In this document: positions 10,806 to 18,708 of the stretch, in pieces
Layout: the number at the start of each line of letters is the position of its first letter
Position numbering within the stretch: position 1 is the first letter of the stretch
Source: Bacillus changyiensis
GTDB taxonomy: Bacteria > Bacillota > Bacilli > Bacillales > Bacillaceae
Length of the DNA: 64,000 bases
Reading direction: 5' to 3'
Assembly: GCF_027706145.1 (NCBI RefSeq)
Contig: NZ_JAQFWW010000001.1
Location: forward strand, 124,001-188,000
Position numbers and translations under genes: made by a program
Notes under the pieces: model-generated
The model's input: only the letters and a program-made list of their open reading frames with translations
Told to the model about the DNA's origin: nothing
Databases searched by the model: none

Positions 10806-11606
10806 GTGGAGAAAATTAAAGTATGTATTGCTGATGATAACAGGGAGCTTGTCGGCCTTTTAAGTGAATATATAGAGGGCCAAATTGACATGGAAGTCCT
10901 CGGCGTGGCATATAATGGTCAGGAATGTCTCTCATTGTTTAAGAATAAGGAGCCTGATGTCCTTGTACTTGATATTATCATGCCTCATCTTGATGGATTG
11001 GCTGTGCTAGAGCGGTTGAGAAAATCGCAGTTGAAAAAACAACCGAACGTGATCATGTTAACAGCATTCGGACAGGAAGATGTCACGAAAAAAGCCGTAG
11101 AATTAGGCGCTTCTTACTTTATTCTTAAACCTTTCGATATGGAAAACTTAGTCGGTCATATCCGTCAAGTAAGCGGAAATGGTTCACATACGGTTCACCG
11201 AGCACCATCTGCTCAAAATAGCATTTTGCGTCCGCAACAAGAACCACCAAAGAAAAACTTAGATGCTAGCATCACAAGCATTATTCACGAAATCGGTGTA
11301 CCTGCACATATTAAGGGATATTTATACTTAAGAGAAGCCATTTCCATGGTGTATAACGATATTGAACTACTCGGCAGCATCACAAAAGTTCTTTATCCTG
11401 ACATCGCCAAAAAATTTAATACAACAGCTAGCCGCGTCGAACGGGCAATCCGCCATGCCATAGAAGTCGCATGGAGCAGAGGAAATATCGATTCGATCTC
11501 CTCGCTATTCGGCTACACTGTCAGCATGACAAAAGCAAAACCGACGAATTCCGAATTCATCGCGATGGTCGCAGATAAGCTTCGCTTAGAGCATAAGGCT
11601 TCTTGA
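10806..11606 (+). CDS. spo0A: Master sporulation response regulator Spo0A
   Basis: A 266-residue response regulator at the end of the phosphorelay. The receiver domain has acidic residues at the start (CIADDN), the phospho-acceptor Asp56 in VLVLDIIMP, Thr in MLTAFGQ and Lys in FILKPFD. The C-terminal effector domain (about 145-266) carries the recognition helix region [18 protein letters not shown]. It is the key regulator of sporulation and biofilm entry. GTG is the start, preceded by GGGGAGGAAG. It follows spoIVB, as in endospore formers generally. Confidence 0.97.
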   Translation: MEKIKVCIADDNRELVGLLSEYIEGQIDMEVLGVAYNGQECLSLFKNKEPDVLVLDIIMPHLDGLAVLERLRKSQLKKQPNVIMLTAFGQEDVTKKAVELGASYFILKPFDMENLVGHIRQVSGNGSHTVHRAPSAQNSILRPQQEPPKKNLDASITSIIHEIGVPAHIKGYLYLREAISMVYNDIELLGSITKVLYPDIAKKFNTTASRVERAIRHAIEVAWSRGNIDSISSLFGYTVSMTKAKPTNSEFIAMVADKLRLEHKAS

Positions 11607-11751
11607 GAGGAGCAGTGATGTGGGTTTGGCGGTGACTTAAGGGTTGAATAGCAAACTGTTTCTAACGAATAGAGTTTATCGTCATTCCGATAAATTGATC
11701 GCTAGTTCTACGCGCGATTAGTGTTAAAAACGAAATAGCGGAAGGTTTCTC

Positions 11752-11782
11752 ACCTCGTCTTTTTAGGCGGGGTTATTTTTTC
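11752..11782 (+). terminator. Intrinsic terminator downstream of spo0A
   Basis: ACCTCGTC pairs with GGCGGGGT (with G-U pairs) around a T-rich loop and is followed by TATTTTTTC. It lies about 150 bases after the spo0A stop; nothing coding is apparent in between. Confidence 0.75.
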
Positions 11783-12311
11783 ATTTATACTCCTCGATCA
11801 CACCTTGCAGTAGAAATAGTTTTTGTAAACTCCTACGTATTAAGATTTCAAGCATTTGTTCTAAAACATTGCTCTTCGCGCGGATTTTTTAAAAAGATAA
11901 TCGCGATAGGGTTTAGCAAGACAAGTGGTTTCATTGGCTTGCACAGAGGGGAGCTTGCGAACGAATGTAAAACCTTTAAAACATACCGTCTCATTCTAAC
12001 GAACATCCGACCATCTAGGACTATTCCTGAATCTATCATCACCTCTCTGTCTATATAGAGAGTCGCGAATGACTGTGAATCAACTGGCATTCAAGTAATA
12101 CAATTTTGTTTTTCTTTTTGCGCTTGACAATCCTTTTTTTACAATTGAAATTGTGTTAGTTTTATCGCACTCGGAACCATTTGGTCTTTGATGCGTATAG
12201 TCTACTAGATTAATATCGATCATTTTTTTTCTGGTACACCAGAAGGCACAAGAGTATTTCAGTAAGTGGATCATTTAACAGGACGAATTAAGTTTTAAGG
12301 AGGTATTAAAT
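11783..12311. other. Non-coding or decayed stretch after spo0A
   Basis: No gene with a ribosome binding site or recognisable family was found on either strand. On the plus strand a fragment of about 45 codons ending near 12055 reads open but has no start and resembles nothing I know, so it may be a gene remnant. TTGACA at 12124-12129, ahead of the small dyad ACAATT/AATTGT, looks like the -35 of a promoter for the small gene at 12312, but a good -10 is not evident. Confidence 0.4.
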
Positions 12312-12506
12312 ATGTCTACAGGTCTTATTTCTATAGTCGCTATATTATCTATCGTTATATGGAGTGCGGTGTCCCGAGAACTTGTAAAATCTTCAAAAAA
12401 GAATGATAAAGAGAACAATGGACGAAAAATTATAACTTTAATGACTGCAGGTACCCTATTAACACTACTACTGACCATCTCGCTTTTTCAACATATCCCG
12501 TTTTAA
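12312..12506 (+). CDS. Small two-helix membrane protein, unknown function
   Basis: A 64-residue protein with a hydrophobic segment near the N terminus (about 5-20), a charged loop rich in Lys, Asn and Glu (about 22-40), and a second hydrophobic helix (about 42-60). An excellent TAAGGAGG ribosome binding site lies 9 bases before the ATG, which is the main reason to believe the gene. I do not recognise a family. It sits between spo0A and a wrecked transposase, in DNA that looks acquired or decaying. Confidence 0.6.
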   Translation: MSTGLISIVAILSIVIWSAVSRELVKSSKKNDKENNGRKIITLMTAGTLLTLLLTISLFQHIPF

Positions 12507-12590
12507 AAAATGACTGTTTTCTTATAGATTGTTGCTTTCTTGACCATAATGTATAAAGGCATATAGTAGGGTTTAAGGAGGCATTCAAGT

Positions 12591-13290
12591 ATGTGGAAAG
12601 ATGAATATGAAGAGTTCAGCGAATTAACGAAATCAGAGCATTGCTCTGAAACAAGATTTATTTCCTGAAGCGCCAGATAAAATCACAAATTTCTACTGCT
12701 TTTTATTGGAGACATAAAATCTTAACGCATTGGGAAGTCTTGAGTTTAATCAATTACAAGGTATCGATGAAAGTGGCGAAACCTTCTTTCGTGAATCATT
12801 AAAAGGTCGTAGAGAAGTCACTCACAGAAAAGCCAAGAAACGTGGGGAAAAGGACAAGAAAAGAGGTATTTCTATCTTAAATTGCTGTTTAGTAGCACAA
12901 GATAGGAACGGGAACAAGGCGTGTTAAAGCCGAAGAAATTGACAATGTGATAGGTGAATGTAAATGTATTTACCCGTCTACTTTGTTATGTACAGATACA
13001 GCAACGAACGATAAAAAGTTTGCCAAGATAAAAGGATTCCCACAAAACGGTCAATGAACAACAAAAACAGCGTGTAAAGAAAGGAGTATAGCACATTCAG
13101 CACGTCAATAATTTTCATAATCATTTGAAAACTTAGATGAAAAGGTTTCAAGGAGTTGCAAAGAATTACCCTATTGATTTTGTTGACTTGAATTAGAGGA
13201 AGAATTTGCATTTGAAAAATGAGTGGAGCAAATGCTTATTTCAGCGTGTCAAAAATCAAATTACAGAACTGTTCAAATGTTGAGGAGTGC
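12591..13290 (+). pseudogene. Decayed IS1595-family (ISXO2-type) transposase
   Basis: Fragments in different frames line up in order with an ISXO2-type DDE transposase. They are a start MWKDEYEEF after a good GGAGG site, then ALKQDLFPEAPDKIT, then a piece containing GETFFRESLKGRR and KKRGEKDKKRGIS with VAQDRNGNK. Next come TLLCTDTATNDKKFAK, KTVNEQQKQRVKKGV and finally HIQHVNNFHNHLK with MKRFQGVA. Several frameshifts and in-frame stops separate them, so no active enzyme can be made. The family call is from memory of these motifs. The element's terminal inverted repeats were not identified, so its ends are approximate. Confidence 0.8.
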
Positions 13291-13292
13291 AT

Positions 13293-13322
13293 AAAAAGAC
13301 CTCGAAGATATGAGGTCTTTTT
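13293..13322. terminator. Bidirectional intrinsic terminator
   Basis: AAAAAGACCTC and GAGGTCTTTTT form an 11-bp stem around an 8-base loop, with the T-run in the stem on either strand. It lies between the transposase remnant and the leftward helix-turn-helix remnant and probably serves both directions. Confidence 0.85.
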
Positions 13323-13323
13323 A

Positions 13324-13519
13324 TCACTTTCTAATAGAACTACTGATGAAAAGCTTATCAACTGTGGTATCCAAAACAGAGGCTATGTCAAACGCTAATT
13401 GTAAAGTAGGGTCGTATTTATCATTTTCGATTGCATTTATTGTTTGTCTGGATAAGTATAGCCAATTCTTGCTGGGATAATTTAGCTGATTTTCTTAATT
13501 TTCTAATGTGATTTTTCAT
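13324..13519 (-). pseudogene. Helix-turn-helix (Cro/CI-type) regulator broken by a frameshift
   Basis: Read leftward, the frame opens MKNHIRKLRKSAKLSQQELA, the start of a small XRE regulator. The conserved continuation RQTINAIENDKYDP and then LAFDIASVLDTTVDKLF lies in another frame, ending with TGA at 13324. At about 13453 the expected codons for L-G-V-S-R are reduced in a way consistent with loss of five bases. The full product would be about 66 residues. The ATG directly abuts the stop of the membrane-protein gene at 13520, the usual paired arrangement. Whether the frameshift is natural or a sequencing error cannot be told here. Confidence 0.75.
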
Positions 13520-13822
13520 TTAATCACCATATTTTTTCCTGTAAATGAGTAATGTTACCAGATATATAATTGAAATCACCGTCAGAAACATTATCGGCGA
13601 AATACTATAGCTATTATAAGAAGTATGCCCCTGAATCGTTAAATAAATAGACTGCGCAACTTCTAACATCAGCGTACCGAAAACTACCATAAATACATAT
13701 GATTGAGCTTTCTTGTTGATAAACTTCCTTCTTTCATCACCTTTTTGAGAAAATGTTGCAATAAAAATAGAAATTCCGCAAACTAACAATATGACTGAAT
13801 ACACAATTTTTACCCAATCCAT
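13520..13822 (-). CDS. Small membrane protein paired with an XRE regulator
   Basis: A 100-residue protein with three to four predicted membrane segments (about 4-22, 40-60, 70-92), a charged loop around residues 27-38 and a basic C-terminal tail (YRKKYGD). A TAAGGAGGG ribosome binding site precedes the ATG. It is followed without a gap by a helix-turn-helix gene (here broken). Membrane-protein/XRE pairs like this are common in Bacillus and the membrane partner often modulates the regulator. The precise family is uncertain. Confidence 0.7.
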   Translation of the reverse strand: MDWVKIVYSVILLVCGISIFIATFSQKGDERRKFINKKAQSYVFMVVFGTLMLEVAQSIYLTIQGHTSYNSYSISPIMFLTVISIIYLVTLLIYRKKYGD

Positions 13823-13900
13823 TTTTCTGTGCCCTCCTTAATAAAATTGTAACTAAAAACAACGATCTTTTAAAACAGCCTAAAAAATAAGATAATGATA

Positions 13901-13929
13901 TAAAAAACACCTACACCTAATTGGCGTAG
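13901..13929 (-). terminator. Terminator of a lost leftward gene
   Basis: On the minus strand, CTACGCC and GGTGTAG pair around a 5-base loop and are followed by GTTTTTT. Directly upstream on the same strand is an open stretch (about 13935-14067) ending in TAA at 13935-13937, with no start codon and a C terminus NPVCFDENDENKID. It looks like the 3' end of a gene whose beginning is gone. Confidence 0.55.
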
Positions 13930-14051
13930 CTGTTTTAATCGATTTTATTTTCATCATTCTCATCAAAACATACTGGATTAGTTCCAGAAGCTTTTGGTTG
14001 AAAGTGATGGACGACTAAAACCAGTTGTAATCTGAGAAAACGAAATGAATG

Positions 14052-14080
14052 AAAAAAAGACGTCGCGAATTAGCGGCGAC
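14052..14080 (-). terminator. Terminator of the leftward glycosyltransferase gene
   Basis: GTCGC and GCGAC pair around the glycosyltransferase stop codon. On the minus strand they are followed by GTCTTTTTTTC. Confidence 0.75.
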
Positions 14081-15095
14081 TCATGGATAATATTTTTCCA
14101 ACTAGGAATAAAAACGGAACTGCTTTCCGTCGTATCAGCGTCAAATATAATTTTCGTGACCAGTTTTCCTCGTTGTCTAGTGCAAGCTTTGCTGCTTTCA
14201 CTACACTTGGATGCTCGACAATTTCTGAAATCAACGCTAATTTTTTACGTATATTCTTATCACAGCCTGGTTTGAATTCGTTTTGTATACAGCCGTTGAC
14301 CGCGATATAGCATTTCCTTCGCGCCAGATCCACTGCGACCCTTTGATCATATAAATTCCATCGTTTTGCATATGTCTCCAACGTATTACTATTAATATAT
14401 GAATCGAATAAATCTGGATTATATTTGCGCATGAGACTCGTTTCGTTAATCTGTCGGTAATGATAAAATGGCTTATTGATATAATAAGCGATTCTACAAT
14501 GCGTGAACGCTTCCATATTAAATACCCAGTCCTCTCCTAGATACTTACCGTCTGGAAACTTGATATCATACGCTTCGAGCAGGCTTTTGCGATACATTTT
14601 CCATACGCCGCCGTAGAAGCCATTATATAAAAAATCTTTCAGTATCTTTGCTCTTATTTCGTCTTGATCAATCAGCTTATTCGCTGTTGTCGTATAACTT
14701 TGCGTGTGGTTTTTTGTTTCGTCTAAAAACTCCCATCGTATGTCTGTAAAGACGATATCTGCGTTGTGAACGAGCGCTGCTTCACACATTTCAGCGTAAG
14801 TTTCCGGATCAACCCAATCGTCTGAGTCGAGAAATGCTACAAATTCCCCTTTCGCCTGCTTAATCGCGTTATTACGCGCGGTTCCCGGCCCTTGATTTGA
14901 TTGATATATCGGTACAATCCGACTATCGGCGGCCGTGAAATCTTTTATGATATTGTGGGTGGAGTCAGTTGAGCCATCATCAACTATTAACACTTCGATA
15001 CTGTTAAGTGTTTGCTTCACCACACTATTTAAACAGTCGCACAAATACTTTTCTCCGTTATACACTGGTATAATAATACTGACTATCGGCTTCAT
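14070..15095 (-). CDS. Family 2 glycosyltransferase
   Basis: A 341-residue GT-A glycosyltransferase. The N-terminal domain has IIIPVYNGEKYL (about 7-18), EVLIVDDGSTDST (about 34-46), ARNNAIKQAKGEF and the DXD-type metal/nucleotide motif AFLDSDDW (about 88-95). The C-terminal half is helical and resembles teichoic-acid or polysaccharide glycosyltransferases of the GgaA/GgaB type, though the substrate cannot be read from sequence. The ATG follows AGGAGC, and its own promoter lies 55-80 bases upstream. No other polysaccharide gene is nearby, so it appears to be an orphan inserted between spo0A and yqiK. Confidence 0.85.
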   Translation of the reverse strand: MKPIVSIIIPVYNGEKYLCDCLNSVVKQTLNSIEVLIVDDGSTDSTHNIIKDFTAADSRIVPIYQSNQGPGTARNNAIKQAKGEFVAFLDSDDWVDPETYAEMCEAALVHNADIVFTDIRWEFLDETKNHTQSYTTTANKLIDQDEIRAKILKDFLYNGFYGGVWKMYRKSLLEAYDIKFPDGKYLGEDWVFNMEAFTHCRIAYYINKPFYHYRQINETSLMRKYNPDLFDSYINSNTLETYAKRWNLYDQRVAVDLARRKCYIAVNGCIQNEFKPGCDKNIRKKLALISEIVEHPSVVKAAKLALDNEENWSRKLYLTLIRRKAVPFLFLVGKILSMSRR

Positions 15096-15149
15096 TTGGT
15101 CAACAGCTCCTATTCAATTCGGCATTCTGTAACTTGTCTAGATAGGATA

Positions 15150-15177
15150 ATTATACCAACGGGCGGCGGGATTTCAA
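15150..15177 (-). promoter_or_regulatory. Sigma-A promoter of the glycosyltransferase gene
   Basis: On the minus strand, TTGAAA (15177-15172) is separated by 16 bases from a perfect TATAAT (15155-15150). The start codon is 55 bases further downstream. Confidence 0.7.
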
Positions 15178-15937
15178 CTAAAATAGCATGAATAAAATCG
15201 AACACTTCATCATTTGCGTTCGCTTGAGTGTCTGAGTATGTTTTGCCACTACATTTCAATGATTAAACAAAGGAAAAGAGGCTTGGTGCTAAGAGGTTTT
15301 TGAGAGATACTTTACGCATTAGATATCCTAGAACAGGAGCGGGCATTTATTTTGAAAATTTCGACTCAGATTTAGCTTCAGTCCATATGAAACTGTCATA
15401 TCGCTGAAGTTCATGCATGCACAGGTACTTTTACGAAATGGAAATTTCCAAAAAAAAAAGAGTTGGTTTATCGAATTCACCTTCGCATCTCAGTTAATTT
15501 TAGAAGATAGACTAAGTATTGTACAAAAAAACAGGAAGGTTCTACACAGATCTATATATAGGCTTTTAGCAGATTAGCTAGAGGATATGAAAAAGACTTT
15601 TTACGAACCTTGATAAATCAATACCACAGAAAATTTAAACATTGTATGAACTCATTTGTTTTGGGTTGTTCATGGTAAAGAATAGGAATATCATGTAATT
15701 GTGTAGTGATAGACAGCTACACTCTGAAATTCATATCATTTCAGCTGAGTTGTCTGTTTTGACTGTGATTCACCATGTTGTTGCTTTATATGAGTGAAAG
15801 GTGGTGAGTGATGTCTATAACCGCTTAGTGAACGTAGAATGATTGTCCATTAGTTCCTTTGAGAAAGAGTCAACCCTAGCTTAGAACACTTTTCCAAAGC
15901 ATATGTCGTTTAATATTTCAGGAAAGGGTGTTTTATC
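15178..15937. other. Long gene-poor stretch, probably decayed coding DNA
   Basis: No complete gene was found on either strand. Around 15560-15680 a plus-strand stretch of nearly 40 codons reads open (including GYEKDFLRTLINQYHRKFK) between stops, without a start or ribosome binding site. I do not recognise it. A strong-looking AAAGGTGGTGAGTG at about 15797 precedes an ATG that hits a stop after five codons. Confidence 0.4.
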
Positions 15938-16204
15938 ATGACAAAAAACGATTTATACTCTTCAGCCTTGGACATCGCTTTTTCCGATTCAGAATTTTTA
16001 TCTGTACTTCAAAAAAAGATGCTGCATAAATATCTTTTTAAGGGGTATACGTTTTCTCAAGAAGAAAATCATCCAGATAAAGGAACAATTTATTTTGGGG
16101 TCGATTGCCCTCCAGAAATACGTTGTTTAATTAATCCGAGTTTTGAAGTAGTGATTGATTTCAGTTCCAAGCGTGTTGTAGAAATTCGCGGTGGGAATAC
16201 ATGA
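15938..16204 (+). CDS. Hypothetical 88-residue protein
   Basis: A small soluble, mixed-charge protein starting MTKNDLYSSA. GGAAAGGG lies about 10 bases before the ATG, and a clear terminator follows the stop, so it looks like a complete single-gene unit. There is no signal peptide, membrane segment or cysteine pair, apart from two Cys in DCPPEIRCL near residue 57. The family is unknown to me. Confidence 0.6.
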   Translation: MTKNDLYSSALDIAFSDSEFLSVLQKKMLHKYLFKGYTFSQEENHPDKGTIYFGVDCPPEIRCLINPSFEVVIDFSSKRVVEIRGGNT

Positions 16205-16224
16205 TTTACATGAATGAACAGCTT

Positions 16225-16269
16225 GCTTGTCGATAAAGTCGTGTAAAACGGCCATCGACAAGCTTTTTT
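16225..16269 (+). terminator. Long-looped terminator, copy 1 of a repeated element
   Basis: CTTGTCGAT (16226-16234) pairs with ATCGACAAG (16254-16262), followed by CTTTTTTG. The 19-base loop contains AAAGTCGTG and AAAACGGC. Nearly the same sequence, loop included, is found at 44496-44541. Confidence 0.75.
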
Positions 16270-16389
16270 GATCTAATCTGAGCGTAAACCAGCCTGAATC
16301 AAACTAGTGTGTCAACCATTTAACTGACGTATTTTTGGGTATGTTTTCTTTTATTCAATAGTATTATGAAATGGAAAAGAGGAGGGATC

Positions 16390-16824
16390 ATGATGAAAAA
16401 AATATTGATTTGTATATTGTTAACACTTTTATTATCGTTAAATGTGAATGTAAAGTACACGATGGCGAAAATGAAAAAAGATAAGACAAAAGTGAATTTT
16501 ACAATGACTGAGAATCATACGCATTTTTTTATAAAAAACCACAACAATCCATATTATCCAACTTGGCTCTATTATCGTTTTACAATCTCAAATGTGAAAG
16601 GGTGCACAATTCATTTTCAATTACAGAGAATTACACTAACTGGAGACTATATAACGATAAGTCAGAAAAAGTATACTGGACATTCTTTTGATCTCAGTGT
16701 CGCTGACCAAGTACCGGGAACAAAACTAAGAAATCATTATTTACATATTACTAAAGTATCTGGCTGTGGAGATCTAGGAATTAAAGGTGTTTACGGTTCT
16801 CAATCTGAGGAACCAGATGGGTAA
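16390..16824 (+). CDS. Putative secreted protein, unknown function
   Basis: About 144 residues. An N-terminal signal peptide is clear: MMKKI followed by a leucine-rich core to about residue 18 and a possible cleavage after TMA near residue 26. The mature part is basic, rich in Asn, His, Thr and aromatic residues, with two Cys (GCTIHF and GCGDLG), suggesting a small beta-rich extracellular domain. AGGAGGG lies a few bases before the tandem ATGs at 16390 and 16393; a longer frame from 16366 would place that site inside the gene. I do not recognise a family. Confidence 0.65.
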   Translation: MMKKILICILLTLLLSLNVNVKYTMAKMKKDKTKVNFTMTENHTHFFIKNHNNPYYPTWLYYRFTISNVKGCTIHFQLQRITLTGDYITISQKKYTGHSFDLSVADQVPGTKLRNHYLHITKVSGCGDLGIKGVYGSQSEEPDG

Positions 16825-17137
16825 TTTGAATTGTTCGGTAAACTATAAGCGAGTGACGTCGATAATCGAAAAAGATGAGAAAAACATTCCTCTTTTTACA
16901 TCTATTGATTTTGGTAAAGGATTTTTCTTTGGAAATATTGCACTCTTGCATTCCTCCTGTATTGATCAGCACAAAAAAGTGTGTTTATGAAGACCTCCCA
17001 TTTTAATGTCAGTCAATTATCATCACTATTGAAATTAACTCATGAGCTAGTAGCAAAATAGGAATACCTACAACAAAATAAAGGAAATTCTTTGGCATAA
17101 CCATGTCATCATAATAAAGAAAAAGTGTTGCGAAAAT
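16825..17137. other. No gene identified
   Basis: Short open stretches occur, but none has a convincing start site or family resemblance. The sequence is AT-rich and probably decayed. Confidence 0.4.
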
Positions 17138-17447
17138 AACAAGGCCAGATTTATTGACGAATACATCGACAAAGAAACTGGTGAAACGAAAATGATTAGT
17201 AAAAGCGGATATTAATGTTCCTGTTTATAATAAATGGTGGGATGCTTTGGATGACCATGTGATTCATCATTATGATGTACAAGTGATTGATTATGGAGAT
17301 AAAACCTATAAATCAATTGAAGACCATCCTTGGGGAATGTTTTATTTGCATTATGATATGTCCTTTTACCAAGACTTCTTTAGAAAGTTTTTAACAATTG
17401 CTTTAGAGAATGCTTTAAGAGAGAAGGAGCTTTTGCTTGACGTCTAA
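17138..17447 (+). pseudogene. Split remnant of an unknown gene
   Basis: Two pieces in different frames follow each other. The first contains ARFIDEYIDKETGETKMIS and ends in TAA near 17216. The second runs in another frame from about there to 17447 and contains VPVYNKWWDALDDHV and SIEDHPWGMFYLHYDMSF. The second piece alone could start at ATG 17247 (66 residues), but no ribosome binding site precedes that ATG. The likeliest reading is the 3' end of a decayed gene. A role as a toxin tail or immunity protein is possible but unsupported. Confidence 0.5.
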
Positions 17448-17463
17448 TACGACGTCTTTTTTT
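17439..17463 (+). terminator. Intrinsic terminator
   Basis: GACGTC and GACGTC pair around a 6-base loop and run into TTTTTTTG. The first arm overlaps the end of the remnant gene at 17447. Confidence 0.8.
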
Positions 17464-17555
17464 GTTTTCTAAAATGACGAACCTAACTGTGGAAAAAATA
17501 GCATAAGATCTTCATAATGAGGAGAGGCTAAATATTCTTCCCAGAGGTGAACGAC

Positions 17556-18278
17556 ATGACAAAAATTTTTGCACATAGAGGTGCTTCAGGAACTTTTCCT
17601 GAAAATACAATGATTGCTTTTAAACATGCTGCAGCAGTAGGAGCTGATGGTATTGAATTGGATGTGCAGATGACAAAGGATGGTCATCTTGTTGTGATCC
17701 ATGATGAAAAACTTGATCGAACAACATCATTGAAGGGGTTCGTTAAGGACTATACATACGAAGAAATGCAAAGGGGAGACGCGAGTTTTCGCTTTTCTGA
17801 AAAGACCGGGTTTGTTACTGTACCAACCCTAGAAGAAGTATTTGCTTGGGCAGAAAAAGAAGATTTTCTCCTTAATGTAGAGTTGAAGAATAGCATTGTT
17901 CGCTATCATGGGATGGAAGAAAAAGTGCTGACGCTGATTTCTAAATATGGGCTTCAGGAACGGGTTATCCTTTCTTCCTTTAACCATGAAAGCCTTGTTC
18001 ACTGTTTTCGGCTCAACTCTGATATCGAGTTAGCTGCATTATATATGGATGTTCTTTATCGGCCTGAGCAATATATTGAGACAATACCCGCTTCAGGGTT
18101 TCATCCTTATCTTCGCTCTATGTCAGAAGATACGATTAAAAATGCTCATCGAAAACAAAAAGCGGTTAGACCGTTTACGGTCAATCGTGAGGAAGATATG
18201 AAAAAGTTGATTGAAGCGGGGATCGATGGTTTTTTTACTGATTTTCCTGAGAAAGCACTGATGATGAAGAACTCATAA
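17556..18278 (+). CDS. yqiK: Glycerophosphodiester phosphodiesterase (YqiK-like)
   Basis: A 240-residue cytoplasmic GDPD-family enzyme that hydrolyses glycerophosphodiesters to glycerol 3-phosphate and an alcohol. The TIM-barrel active-site signatures are FAHRGASG (about 4-11), ENTMIAF, the metal-binding DGIELDVQMTKDG and the histidine in VVIHDE (about 50). There is no signal peptide, unlike secreted GlpQ. ATG 17556 is preferred over GTG 17547 because AGAGGTG is then 7 bases upstream. Position ahead of yqzF and bkdR matches B. subtilis yqiK. Confidence 0.92.
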   Translation: MTKIFAHRGASGTFPENTMIAFKHAAAVGADGIELDVQMTKDGHLVVIHDEKLDRTTSLKGFVKDYTYEEMQRGDASFRFSEKTGFVTVPTLEEVFAWAEKEDFLLNVELKNSIVRYHGMEEKVLTLISKYGLQERVILSSFNHESLVHCFRLNSDIELAALYMDVLYRPEQYIETIPASGFHPYLRSMSEDTIKNAHRKQKAVRPFTVNREEDMKKLIEAGIDGFFTDFPEKALMMKNS

Positions 18279-18308
18279 AAAAATGCCGCATGCTGCGGCG
18301 TTTTTTTA
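18276..18308. terminator. Bidirectional terminator between yqiK and yqzF
   Basis: GCCGCA/TGCGGC stem with a 3-base loop, flanked by A7 on the left and T7 on the right. It can therefore end both converging transcripts. Confidence 0.88.
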
Positions 18309-18554
18309 TTGATCGTCCTCATTTTTTCGGAAGCGGGTGCTGACCAGATTTCGTTTCTTGTCCCTGTATAGGATAAAGCCCCCTAAAAGATAAAGCCCGA
18401 CTCCGAAAAGGATCATCCCTGTAAGACCCTGAATCCATAAAATTTGAAAAGGATTGATTAGAATACCGAAAAAAGTATCTCGCATCAGTTTAATGCCGGC
18501 TGCTGCCAAAGCTCCCGGAATGAGCAAAATGAGCAGTGCGATTAGTCTCCCCAT
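18306..18554 (-). CDS. yqzF: Small membrane protein YqzF (DUF2627)
   Basis: An 82-residue protein with two hydrophobic segments (about 3-22 and 38-64) and a basic, charged tail (YRDKKRNLVSTRF). It matches the DUF2627/YqzF family in size and in position beside bkdR. Function is unknown. It converges with yqiK and is divergent from bkdR. Confidence 0.8.
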   Translation of the reverse strand: MGRLIALLILLIPGALAAAGIKLMRDTFFGILINPFQILWIQGLTGMILFGVGLYLLGGFILYRDKKRNLVSTRFRKNEDDQ

Positions 18555-18708
18555 ATATGAATCCCCTTACAAAACATTTACCTTTATTGTCTGTTTGAAA
18601 AAATACTTTGTCAAGAAAGGAAAACATGATAACATAATAGGTGTTGTGCAAATAATTGCAACTGGAATGTTATGGTGTGCAAATTTTTTCAGGGAATGGG
18701 GTAAATGA

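Noticed and set aside
11848-12090. 80-residue leftward open frame after spo0A
   Set aside because: No ribosome binding site and no family resemblance on either reading; treated as non-coding.
15797-15830. Type I toxin-like small gene after AAAGGTGGTGAGTG
   Set aside because: The ATG is followed by a stop after five codons, and the alternative GTG frame gives a 13-residue soluble peptide without a membrane helix.
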